Positions 1-9,014 are shown, counted from the first letter of the stretch. The stretch is DNA of 64,000 nucleotides from Saprospiraceae bacterium (GCA_029262995.1 JAJCYH010000025.1:16256-80255), one strand, 5' to 3'. Translations and numbers: made by a program. The notes: a model not told the origin generated them from the letters alone.

Positions 1-858
1 TAATCCAAAGTATCTATTTTCAATTGTTTCAATTTTATGCTTTAAACTATTAAATGATTGGCTATATGGACAAGTACTTATTAATATTAAATTCTTAAAG
101 CGAGTCTCATAATTAGAATTATACATTTTTAAAGTCGAAAAATTAAATCCTCTTAAGTCTTGACGGTTTTCTGAATTAAAAAACAATACATTCTCAATAC
201 GTTGTAATAGTTTAGAATTTCTGAAAGAAAACTTCTTTAATTTTTCAAAGCTTGTTTTATTCAAAATAACATATGATAATTTTTCATTTAATTCATCTAA
301 AGTTGTTGCATAAGTCTTAGAAGAAAAAAAAGTAGAAAGAAAGCTTTTATCCTTCTCAAGGACATTAAGAATTGTATTAGGAAATAAAGAAGCACATGGA
401 TTTCTACTTTGTAATGAAGTGTAAAATAACTTTTGTTCCCCTAGTTTATTTCTATTTGCAACAATATCCTTGTAAGCCTTTTGATGGCTTTTAACCCCTT
501 CTGGTATCATAAAAATTGAAAGGGCTTTCTCAATTTTCGCTATTTCTGAAGTCATTAGATTATTAACAACTTTAGATTGATCATGCAACAATCCTAGTAA
601 AAATAGTTTTATTACTAAAAATGTTGCTAGAGTTTGTGAGTGCCTTTCATTTAATCTTTCTATATGTATATGAATGTATTGGAAATTACTTTCTTGAGAC
701 ATACTCTGGGACAATATTCTATCAATATAGATAAGTAATTTTTTCGCTTCGTTTTTGTATTCATCTTCTAAAGCATTAAATGTAATTTCGAATCCTAATT
801 CTGGCTCCGAAAGAACTGTATTCATATATTGCTTTATATGTTGCTCTAATAAATTCAA
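1..858 (-). CDS. Hypothetical protein, 3' part cut by window edge, third gene of the MTase/NERD-helicase cargo
   Basis: Manual translation of the minus strand from TTG at 858 is open for 286 codons to position 1 (LNLLEQHIKQYMNTVLSEPELGFEITFNALEDEYKNEAKK...). It begins 2 nt after the helicase stop codon (860..862). An in-frame ATG lies 11 codons further in. Absent from the supplied ORF track because it is truncated. Confidence 0.7.
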   Translation of the reverse strand, partial: MNLLEQHIKQYMNTVLSEPELGFEITFNALEDEYKNEAKKLLIYIDRILSQSMSQESNFQYIHIHIERLNERHSQTLATFLVIKLFLLGLLHDQSKVVNNLMTSEIAKIEKALSIFMIPEGVKSHQKAYKDIVANRNKLGEQKLFYTSLQSRNPCASLFPNTILNVLEKDKSFLSTFFSSKTYATTLDELNEKLSYVILNKTSFEKLKKFSFRNSKLLQRIENVLFFNSENRQDLRGFNFSTLKMYNSNYETRFKNLILISTCPYSQSFNSLKHKIETIENRYFGL

Positions 859-859
859 A

Positions 860-2593
860 TCATTCTACTAAAAGGATTTCAAGGTTACTTATAGCTCTAG
901 TTATTCCAATATAAGCCTCATATTTATTTCCCATAGATATAACTAAAAAAACATTTATTTTTTCCAACCCTTTAAATTTTAAAATTGAAGTATATCTAAG
1001 TTTATTACTTGTATCAATTACGTTTACTTTAGAAAGTTTTTCGACATCTTTTATTTCCATATAGTAATCCATGTCTGGCTCCCCTTTAAAGGAATCTTTA
1101 AGGAATGTAGATTCAATTAAAAGAATACAATCTTTTCCTTTAAGAGAAGAATTCTTATTGCGTAAATTGTTAAGAAAGTTATGAACAATATATTTTTTAA
1201 CGTTTCTTAGACTATTGTGTGTAGTAATAGTAATATTTGAATAACTATGTGATGATGAACTTATTTTTCGAAAAAAATCAACTTCAGAGAATACGAGATT
1301 TGCTAATTTTTTTATCTCAAAATTTTGAGCACTTCTTTTTACTTCATGTAATTTGAAATGAGAAAAATCATCACTCAATATATCTGCATATTCGACTATA
1401 TTTCTTCCTGCATTAACATAGCTTTGGTCAATGTCATAGAGAATCATTAACTGACTATTTGTGAGACCTCTTTGATGCCCACATAATTCATTAATTATTA
1501 TGTTGATTCCCCTATCAAATATATCTTGACCCTCATCAATTATTATATAATCATAATTTGGCAATTTTGACGACGATTTTAAATCTTCAATAATATCATT
1601 TACTAATTGATAAAAACCTTCTTCATCACATTCTAAAAATTTATTATTACTAATTGTAGGATTTAAACTCTTTAAAAATCCTATTAAAGTATTAACCTCA
1701 ATTTCTCCAACTATTTGTCTATTATTTAATAGAATCTTTATTGAGTGCATTAATAAATTATTCCAACAAAGGAACAATCCCTTTTTTCCTGTCTGCCTAT
1801 CAATATATGCTTTAGCTATAGTAGTTTTTCCACTTCCGGGTGGGCCTTCAATCATTATTCTCTTATTCTTTTCCAATCCGTCAAGTATTTCCAAATTATC
1901 AACTTTTAGCCATTCCAAAGTATTGGAAATGGAGTATCTATTTTCATCTTTAACCATTGGGCTGAGGATATTCTTAATAGACTCTATCTCTTGGGAATTT
2001 AGATTAAAATATACTCTGTTATAATGCTTATGTCTTTCTTTATTAACTTCATAAACCGAGTTGAGAAAGAATTCAATTGAATTTGAGTATTCACTAGCTG
2101 TAAATTTGGTCCAAAGAATTTTTTGATCAATAACTTTTGAATCAAATGATCTCTCGGAGTGCGGAAAACAAACGCAATGGCAAAAAAAACATTTTACTGC
2201 ATTGTTTAGTACTTTGTCTTTAAGTGTATATTTGTATCCTTCAGCTTGGCTAAAAGGATTTTGATTTATCTTTTTTTCAAAATTATTTCCATAATAAAAT
2301 GTGTTGTCTTTTAATGAAATAGGACCACCTTTAACTTCTATAATGAGAATCCCTTGTTTGGATAGGATTAAAAAATCTATTTGAGCACTAGTCTTCTTAT
2401 AAGGATTATAATTATCAGAATGTCGAGGAAGTTTTAAATCATGCCAAACAAACCATTCATCTTTACTCATTGAAAGATCATTGTATAACTTTCGATAGAT
2501 TTGTATTTCTCCATTTAATGGAGTCCCGTCCTCCTTCACTATTCTATTTTCTAGTGAACCAATGGGATTATCAGGATAAAATTTTACGGGCAT
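860..2593 (-). CDS. NERD-domain nuclease fused to SF1 (UvrD-like) helicase/ATPase
   Basis: N-terminal NERD-like core (SAQIDFLILSKQGILIIEVKGGPI), Walker A GPPGSGKTT, Walker B/motif II YIIIDEGQD, and C-terminal KFKGLEKINVFLVI...YIGITRAISNLEILLV typical of UvrD-type helicases. Confidence 0.85.
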   Translation of the reverse strand: MPVKFYPDNPIGSLENRIVKEDGTPLNGEIQIYRKLYNDLSMSKDEWFVWHDLKLPRHSDNYNPYKKTSAQIDFLILSKQGILIIEVKGGPISLKDNTFYYGNNFEKKINQNPFSQAEGYKYTLKDKVLNNAVKCFFCHCVCFPHSERSFDSKVIDQKILWTKFTASEYSNSIEFFLNSVYEVNKERHKHYNRVYFNLNSQEIESIKNILSPMVKDENRYSISNTLEWLKVDNLEILDGLEKNKRIMIEGPPGSGKTTIAKAYIDRQTGKKGLFLCWNNLLMHSIKILLNNRQIVGEIEVNTLIGFLKSLNPTISNNKFLECDEEGFYQLVNDIIEDLKSSSKLPNYDYIIIDEGQDIFDRGINIIINELCGHQRGLTNSQLMILYDIDQSYVNAGRNIVEYADILSDDFSHFKLHEVKRSAQNFEIKKLANLVFSEVDFFRKISSSSHSYSNITITTHNSLRNVKKYIVHNFLNNLRNKNSSLKGKDCILLIESTFLKDSFKGEPDMDYYMEIKDVEKLSKVNVIDTSNKLRYTSILKFKGLEKINVFLVISMGNKYEAYIGITRAISNLEILLVE

Positions 2594-2601
2594 ATCATTT
2601 G

Positions 2602-4320
2602 CTATTTGTTAGCCATACTAGTAATTTTATTTACAGCGTATAGAGCAAACATTTGTTTTACTGGGACTTGTTTTTTTAATTTGAATACTTTAATATTTGT
2701 TTTCTCCAAATAAATCCCAGTCAAATTAAGTTCTTCAATAATATCAGCTATTTTTTCAATTAAGCAGGTTGGCTCAAGATATTTAATGGTGGAGTTTTGG
2801 GTTTCATACATTTCTTGTAATTGCTTTCCAGATGCTATTTTTTCACTAAATCCATTATTTATAATCTGAAGAAAATCTTTACCATAATCCAATTCATTTA
2901 TTTTAGGTTCAATTTTCAAATAATAATTGTCAGGGAAATTGACTGTAGGGTATCCATCACCGTTTCCGAGTTGAACTGAAGTAAACCATTTTATACATTT
3001 CTTTGACTTTGTCTTTTGTTTTATATTATAATTTGATAATGTAACAGTTAAATTACCATCCTTAAAAGGGTGCATTCTAAAACGAGAACCTTTTTTCTTT
3101 ATAGGAGGGTTATCAAATACCTTTAATGAATAAGTATTTAAGTTACAAATATCTTTCAAATTAGGTTTTAGGTTTAGTTTAGGAACTAAAACTCTTTTCA
3201 GACCCAACTCAGACCTTAATTGAGCAGCAATAGATCTACTAATAGAAACACAAACTGCATTTCCTACTAATCTAGCTTTTGAATTCTCACTTCCTCCTTT
3301 GAATTGAAATGTTAAAGGGAATCCCATAATTGTAGCCATTTCTCTTATAGTTGGACATCGATATTCACCATCTCCGTCTCTTAATAATTCTGACCTGTAT
3401 ATTATTGCTTCTCTAGATGTCCCTATATAAGTAGCTGTAATAGTTCTGCTGGGTTTATTTTCATTTTCGGGAAACGACATTTTTCCCATAAAAGGGTGAT
3501 TTCGCTTCATAAAAAGAGAATTCTTCCATTGACTTTTGTATAATCCTGTATCATAAAAATGATCGCTGATTTCATCAAGTTTCATGCTTATTCTTGGATA
3601 CAATGGATCAGTAATTCTTCGTTTTGATTTTTTAGAAAATGGATTGGGGATATTGTCTTTGATATTTTTTAGTGCAAAATAATTAGGAAGATTGATTTCT
3701 AAATCACTCTTAATAGCATTTGTAATTCTTGGCTTATTAAAACTTCCAAGAGAAAGGTTCTCTCCTGTAATAACCCTATTTCTAGATTGTACTGCACCAT
3801 AATTCGCGGAGTTTAATATAAAACTATTGCCTAAAATCGAAACAGCTATATCATGTGGGTCAAGGCCATTTTCTTTAGCCCAAGAATTCAAATCTAAATC
3901 AATGAAAGAGTATTGATCTTTTAGATACTTTAAGGAATTAGGTACATTCTCCATATACCATGCTTTTAACTTTGATTTCTCTTTAAATTTCTTAACGGCT
4001 ACAATTTTAAGATATGCCTCTGTTAATCTTAATCCTAAAGATTTATCTGCTTTTCCAGACTTGTTTGAATTCGAAAAACTTACACATGGAGGACTTCCAA
4101 TAATTACATCAGAGTCTGGCAACCCTTCAATTAATGATATATCCTCACTAATTTTTAATATATCTGCTGTTGAACAATTAAGGTTAAAATTATGGTTAAA
4201 TGTAGATATTGCCGGTTCCCACTTATCTATTCCATATATAACTGAAAATCCTTGTTGCCTAAATCCTTCAGAGAAACCTCCTGCTCCACAAAAAAAGTCA
4301 ACTACAGTAATCTTTGCCAT
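2602..4320 (-). CDS. DNA (cytosine-5) methyltransferase with ~190-aa C-terminal extension
   Basis: Motif I DFFCGAGGFSEGF, motif IV GSPPCVSFS, motif VI ENVPN, motif VIII QSRNRV, motif X GNAVCVSISRSIA. Confidence 0.93.
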   Translation of the reverse strand: MAKITVVDFFCGAGGFSEGFRQQGFSVIYGIDKWEPAISTFNHNFNLNCSTADILKISEDISLIEGLPDSDVIIGSPPCVSFSNSNKSGKADKSLGLRLTEAYLKIVAVKKFKEKSKLKAWYMENVPNSLKYLKDQYSFIDLDLNSWAKENGLDPHDIAVSILGNSFILNSANYGAVQSRNRVITGENLSLGSFNKPRITNAIKSDLEINLPNYFALKNIKDNIPNPFSKKSKRRITDPLYPRISMKLDEISDHFYDTGLYKSQWKNSLFMKRNHPFMGKMSFPENENKPSRTITATYIGTSREAIIYRSELLRDGDGEYRCPTIREMATIMGFPLTFQFKGGSENSKARLVGNAVCVSISRSIAAQLRSELGLKRVLVPKLNLKPNLKDICNLNTYSLKVFDNPPIKKKGSRFRMHPFKDGNLTVTLSNYNIKQKTKSKKCIKWFTSVQLGNGDGYPTVNFPDNYYLKIEPKINELDYGKDFLQIINNGFSEKIASGKQLQEMYETQNSTIKYLEPTCLIEKIADIIEELNLTGIYLEKTNIKVFKLKKQVPVKQMFALYAVNKITSMANK

Positions 4321-4432
4321 ATCAATAAAATTGACATTAAAACCTTAAATTAATTTAAAAAAAGAACTAAGAATTAAAATAACTATCTATTAAGAGAATT
4401 AATAATCTGCTAAAGCTTATTTTTTCCACGGT

Positions 4433-4969
4433 TCAACTACTTTTTTCAATATTCTTCCCTGAGTGCTTTCTAATAATTGCTTGAAAATCCAAAGGTTCTT
4501 TATTGTACTGCTCACCATTTTCATCAATCATCAGAATTTTAGCTGATAACTTAGAAAAGATATCCGATTCAAGGGGCGTAAGGTCCTTGAAATTTATTTT
4601 ACTCTTTCCTTCATTATCAGAACCAAGCATTTCTATAGACTCCAGTGCTAAAGTAGGTCTTCCATCTACTCTATTTAATAAATCAATCAATACCCTATCC
4701 GATTTAAACACTCTCTTAATGTAATGAGCCGAAATTGACTCACTGGTAGGTAAATTGACACTGACATTAACTTTTTCACCAGTTGGACATCCGGTAGAAT
4801 CTAGTAAATTCGCTCCCTGAATGTCAATGCTTGAATTGTTGGTTTCAAAGAGTCTTCTAACGATTGAATACAAGAGAGATCTATTGGCCCCTGATCGATT
4901 AATGTTTTGCGGATTTTCCCTAAATCCATTCGAATTGGCTTTTGGATGTTTATGAATTTGTCCTTTCAT
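4433..4969 (-). CDS. Small protein resembling terminase small subunit / DUF5681-type proteins
   Basis: N-terminal GFRENPQNINRSGANR and internal LLNRVDGRPTLALE resemble the GNPxNxxxxGR and LLDRxDGKP patterns seen in DUF5681/terminase-small-like proteins. Confidence 0.45.
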   Translation of the reverse strand: MKGQIHKHPKANSNGFRENPQNINRSGANRSLLYSIVRRLFETNNSSIDIQGANLLDSTGCPTGEKVNVSVNLPTSESISAHYIKRVFKSDRVLIDLLNRVDGRPTLALESIEMLGSDNEGKSKINFKDLTPLESDIFSKLSAKILMIDENGEQYNKEPLDFQAIIRKHSGKNIEKSS

Positions 4970-5018
4970 TATTTGATTTTAATTCCTTATCAGTTGCTTA
5001 TCGGTTGCTATTTTTCAA

Positions 5019-5267
5019 TTAATTACCTGAGACTCCTTCGTGATTTCGTAATTTTTTAATTACAGATAGAACCAAGGAATTAGTAAATTCATCATCTTGC
5101 AAAAACTCAAAATTGTCTTTTGAACATTTAGTAAAAGCCATCATTAATGCATCGTAAACCAAATCTCGTTCCTCTCTAGAAAGGGTAATTGATATTAAGT
5201 CAGACATTCCAAAATCTATATTTCTCATATACATAATTATTTTTATAATGGTATTAATTATTGTCAA
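5019..5267 (-). CDS. Small hypothetical protein (start may be an internal Met near 5228)
   Basis: ORF in the same orientation as flanking element genes; no recognised domain. Confidence 0.45.
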   Translation of the reverse strand: MTIINTIIKIIMYMRNIDFGMSDLISITLSREERDLVYDALMMAFTKCSKDNFEFLQDDEFTNSLVLSVIKKLRNHEGVSGN

Positions 5268-5274
5268 ATTTGAC
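5263..5274. promoter_or_regulatory. Perfect 12-bp palindrome GTCAAATTTGAC between the replication-like gene and the 82-aa ORF
   Basis: Read directly; the reverse complement is identical. Confidence 0.4.
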
Positions 5275-5338
5275 CAAGTGTTTAGATGTGATATGTTTTC
5301 ATTTTCGACCTACATTTTCAACTATATTACAAGCTTGA

Positions 5339-6223
5339 TCATGAATGCAATAATTCCATGAACTTTTCATCTACTTGAATAATTACATCATTCATTAAGT
5401 TCATCCTATTTCCCAACATTATCCTTTTGAACTTTTCTTGATCTCTTTTATATGTTGAAGGTGAATTTCTCTTTATTGCATTGCGAGCTGCATTATCTTT
5501 CATTACTAAGTATGATTTAATTTCTTGAGAAGTATATCTATCATAATCTATGTCAGTTATTATGTTAATCTTGGAAAGATTGTTTATTAAGTCTTCTTTC
5601 ATAGCCAATATTTTTTTTTCATTTTTTAAATCGTCAAATACATTTATACCAATGGGTTGAGATCTTTTATTGTAATGTCTCATATATTTGACTTCCTTTT
5701 CGATCCGATGAACTGGGCTTTCAGTTTTTACACGATAATGGATTTTTTGTTCTGTTTGTTTATCATACCCCTTAATTGAATAATCTGATAAGAAATATTT
5801 AGCTCCATACTTTTTATTTCCATATCTCATGCTCTCAACAGGAATAGCTTTATATGTGGACCAAAATGGATAGCCTGATTTAGATATATTAACGCCTGTT
5901 GAAATTTTCAATATTCTGCTCTTTTTTAAAATACCATGCAATTGGTCATTTATTTCGTCTATAGTATTTTTCATTTCCCCGAATTTAAAATCACTAGCAT
6001 TTGTTCCATGCCTATACACATGCATAGAGTTTTCAATAAAAATCTTATCTCCAATTATACAAAGGCGAATATTTTTACTCTCTCCCCTATAGGCAATATG
6101 TTTCTTCTTTTGAATAGGATAAAATTTAATGTCATCAAACAAGTCAAATATTTCATACTTTTGCTCTCGTACAATTGGAGGAATATCATTAAGAAGCGAA
6201 ACTGCTTTTATCGTGTCAACCAT
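5339..6223 (-). CDS. Probable phage/plasmid-type replication protein (gene II/X-like)
   Basis: Size, position directly after the HTH gene and overall sequence character resemble replication initiators of small Bacteroidota integrative elements; catalytic motifs not proven. Confidence 0.45.
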   Translation of the reverse strand: MVDTIKAVSLLNDIPPIVREQKYEIFDLFDDIKFYPIQKKKHIAYRGESKNIRLCIIGDKIFIENSMHVYRHGTNASDFKFGEMKNTIDEINDQLHGILKKSRILKISTGVNISKSGYPFWSTYKAIPVESMRYGNKKYGAKYFLSDYSIKGYDKQTEQKIHYRVKTESPVHRIEKEVKYMRHYNKRSQPIGINVFDDLKNEKKILAMKEDLINNLSKINIITDIDYDRYTSQEIKSYLVMKDNAARNAIKRNSPSTYKRDQEKFKRIMLGNRMNLMNDVIIQVDEKFMELLHS

Positions 6224-6225
6224 AA

Positions 6226-6501
6226 TTATTTGAGTTGGAGACTTTTAATGGCTACTCTTACTTCTGACTTTAAGAATACAGGTTTCCCTCTTGTTTTTCC
6301 ATCAGATAAGTAAATAGCTTTTAATATACCCGCTCGCCTAAGGTTATCAACAGTGGATTGACTTCCTCCTATATATTTAGCTGTCTGTTTCTTGTCCATG
6401 CAAAAATCTTCGTCAGGGAAAATTATCGGAGTAAATTTTCCAAATTCCTCTATGAAGATTTTTCTTATATCGCTTTCGGAAGGTATCTCAAGATTTGCCA
6501 T
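6226..6501 (-). CDS. Helix-turn-helix excisionase/MerR-like DNA-binding protein
   Basis: DKKQTAKYIGGSQSTVDNLRRAGILKAIYLSDGKTRGKPVFLKSEV: typical winged-HTH excisionase pattern. Confidence 0.75.
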   Translation of the reverse strand: MANLEIPSESDIRKIFIEEFGKFTPIIFPDEDFCMDKKQTAKYIGGSQSTVDNLRRAGILKAIYLSDGKTRGKPVFLKSEVRVAIKSLQLK

Positions 6502-6567
6502 TCTTTAGAAATTATTTTTTCCAAAGATTAAATATCTATATGATATTTACATTATGGTGAATTCAAT

Positions 6568-6579
6568 ATCGGATCCGAT
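6568..6579. promoter_or_regulatory. Perfect 12-bp palindrome ATCGGATCCGAT upstream of the HTH gene (candidate operator)
   Basis: Read directly; lies in the intergenic gap between 6501 and 6580. Confidence 0.45.
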
Positions 6580-7293
6580 TTAATTTAATTCATGCCAATA
6601 TTTTACAAAATCTGAAAACTTTAAAAACTCTTTTGGAAGATGTGGTTTCGTATATTCCCAAATACTCTTTATTTTTTTTTCATCATTGGTTCGTTCTGCA
6701 TCTTCAAATTTGTCCTTTGCAGTGTTATATCCTCCTTTTAGTTTATTTAAATTATCAATATATGATAGTTCAATATTGAGGAACTTAATAGTCGCTTTAA
6801 TTTTTTTTTCTATAGTATTTTCCTTATGAATGTCATTAAGTTTAAATTTTTCAAAGGTATTTGTGAGCCAACCAATTCTTGAAGAATCTAATTTTATTTC
6901 TTCAATTGTTCTTTTCTTCTTAAAAAATGTTTCGACGACCTCTTTGATCCTTGAAGAAATAGTAGATCTTATATTTTGATACCGAATTATCTCTATAGTT
7001 GTTAAACTCTTTAATTCTTCATCATTAAAATAAGCTCTTATATCAGCTTCTTCAGATTCATAACTATTAACATCATAAACAATGTTTGCTAGTTTTGTAC
7101 ATCTAATTGAATAATTATTTAATTTATCTTGAAGCTCAATTTCTAATATGTCATAATCAAGAAGAACTATACAAATTTCATCTATGTCTTTAAATATTAA
7201 TTCTTTTAAATCATTCGTCAAGTCTTCTATCTTTCCGTCCAGAGATGAAGATATTTTTTTTAGTTTGATAAGTTCAGCATATATAGCACTCAT
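6580..7293 (-). CDS. Hypothetical coiled-coil protein, translationally overlapped with the integrase
   Basis: 237-aa ORF; start overlaps the integrase stop by 4 nt; charged helical sequence with no recognised domain. Confidence 0.7.
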   Translation of the reverse strand: MSAIYAELIKLKKISSSLDGKIEDLTNDLKELIFKDIDEICIVLLDYDILEIELQDKLNNYSIRCTKLANIVYDVNSYESEEADIRAYFNDEELKSLTTIEIIRYQNIRSTISSRIKEVVETFFKKKRTIEEIKLDSSRIGWLTNTFEKFKLNDIHKENTIEKKIKATIKFLNIELSYIDNLNKLKGGYNTAKDKFEDAERTNDEKKIKSIWEYTKPHLPKEFLKFSDFVKYWHELN

Positions 7294-8612
7294 ATTACTT
7301 TCAATTTAACCTCACCCATAGCCTTAAATGTCTTAGCTCTAACTTTTGCTGCGTTTTTCTTCTTATCACCTCTCTCGTAACCCATAAGGACTTTAAGAGT
7401 CTGCCCAGTTACTTTCATTAAATCTTTAGCTGGTATATCATATTCATTAAGCATAATATTTATAAAAGTATATCTGGCAGTATGGTTAGTCACTAGTTCA
7501 GATAATTGTGTCTCAATTGTTAAAAGTTTACCACCTTTACTTTTTGTATCCTGCACTATTCTATTAATTCCAACTATCCGACATACTTCTTTAATGTATT
7601 TATTCATTTTTTGACTACTATATGCTTTGGGAATTTCATACTGATACTTTTGAACTAACTGTTTGACTATAGGTAGAACAGGAATAATGACTTTAGTATC
7701 ATCTTTAGTTGAGCTTCCTTTATATGTATTTATCTCAATATCCTCTGAACCGTCACTGTTGGAAATAAAGTGTGTTTTTTCTAATCTGGAAAAATCTGAA
7801 TATCTCAAACCTGTATATGCAGCTATCAACCACAGATCACGTGATCTATTCAGTTTTTCATTTTCATCAAAATCATAATTAGCTAATTTCTCCAACTCAT
7901 TAATTTCTAGATAATGTTTAGAAGTCACAACTCGTTTTACACTAAACTTTCTGCTTTGATACAAGGTATTATTATGATACCCATTTTCATGTGCATCTCG
8001 AATTATTTGTTTAAGGGTTTGAATAATCTTAGAAACATTATTTTGAGACATCGACTTAGTCTTATAAAGCCAATTTGTGATCTTTTCAGATAATTCAGCA
8101 TTTACCATTTCAAATGTTAATTTGTAACCAATAGCTGCTTCATACCTGCAAATGTGATTATAAACTCCTTCATACTTGGCTATAGTTCTATTATGCCGGT
8201 TACTTTTTGAAATAAAAATTCTTATGTATTCTAAAAGAGAAATGTCTTCTTTTAACTTAGGTCTTCGTTTATTTCCTATGACATAATCTAACTCCAATTT
8301 GAAGTCCGTAACGGATATGTCAGGATTACTTGCAACTATTTCAAGACATGAATCCTTCAATAAAGAATTTTTGTTGTTAATTCGATTTGCATTTGGTTCT
8401 GGTAGTCTTACCCCTTGTATTGCAATTTGCATTTTTCGATCCCAATTCTTAGCATATATCTTTTCTCCGGTTGAATACTTCATGAGGATATGTTTTCCGT
8501 TATCATCTTTCTTATAGCGATACATAAGGAAAATAAGTTGAGGAGACTTATTGTCTTTACTATAATTCAGGTTGAATCTAGGGGAGCTTGATTTATTTCG
8601 TTTGGATATCAT
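7290..8612 (-). CDS. Tyrosine-type site-specific integrase (Bacteroidota phage-integrase family)
   Basis: SAM-like N-terminal region, then catalytic elements AAYTGLRYSDFSRL, NHTARYTFINIML, and C-terminal MKVTGQTLKVLMGYERGDKKK. Confidence 0.93.
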   Translation of the reverse strand: MISKRNKSSSPRFNLNYSKDNKSPQLIFLMYRYKKDDNGKHILMKYSTGEKIYAKNWDRKMQIAIQGVRLPEPNANRINNKNSLLKDSCLEIVASNPDISVTDFKLELDYVIGNKRRPKLKEDISLLEYIRIFISKSNRHNRTIAKYEGVYNHICRYEAAIGYKLTFEMVNAELSEKITNWLYKTKSMSQNNVSKIIQTLKQIIRDAHENGYHNNTLYQSRKFSVKRVVTSKHYLEINELEKLANYDFDENEKLNRSRDLWLIAAYTGLRYSDFSRLEKTHFISNSDGSEDIEINTYKGSSTKDDTKVIIPVLPIVKQLVQKYQYEIPKAYSSQKMNKYIKEVCRIVGINRIVQDTKSKGGKLLTIETQLSELVTNHTARYTFINIMLNEYDIPAKDLMKVTGQTLKVLMGYERGDKKKNAAKVRAKTFKAMGEVKLKVI

Positions 8613-8635
8613 ATAGACCCACTTTATGGTAATAT

Positions 8636-8659
8636 AACGCTATTGGTTTATATAGCGTT
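8636..8659. promoter_or_regulatory. Interrupted palindrome AACGCTAT-N8-ATAGCGTT just upstream of the integrase
   Basis: Arms 8636..8643 and 8652..8659 are exact reverse complements, 24 nt before the integrase start. Confidence 0.5.
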
Positions 8660-8724
8660 CATATAAAATAAGAAAATGTGGCAAAGTGTAATATCCTGAA
8701 ACCAGAAGAATTTCGTAAGTTCCT

Positions 8725-8766
8725 AAAAAACAGAACCCTTACCAATTACAAATTGACAAGGGTTCT
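8725..8766 (-). terminator. Rho-independent terminator downstream of tRNA-Met
   Basis: Inverted repeat agaaccctt (8732..8740) / aagggttct (8758..8766) followed on the minus strand by GTTTTTT. Confidence 0.75.
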
Positions 8767-8774
8767 TAATTAAG

Positions 8775-8847
<73 letters not shown>

Positions 8848-9014
8848 ATATGTCTTGAAATCTGCATCCAGATTCATATTTCAGCATCATTGGGACGGCA
8901 AATATATGGCAATCACCCTTTAAAATCCAGTATTTACTTATAAATATACAAGTCAAACAGGGAAAAAGTTTCACCTATGCTTCACATTGTTGATTATCAA
9001 TGCAATACGTTTAG

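Larger units (their letters stand above)
1..8770. mobile_element. Right-hand portion of an integrative element (phage-satellite/genomic-island-like) abutting the 3' end of initiator tRNA-Met; left end is outside the window
   Basis: Tyrosine integrase (7290..8612) is the first gene beyond the tRNA 3' end. It is followed, all on the minus strand, by an HTH excisionase-like gene, a replication-like gene, a terminase-small-like gene and methyltransferase/helicase cargo. The second att repeat is not visible in the window. Confidence 0.75.

Noticed and set aside
4061-4348. 95-aa plus-strand ORF opposite the methyltransferase
   Set aside because: Antisense to a strongly supported m5C methyltransferase N-terminus.
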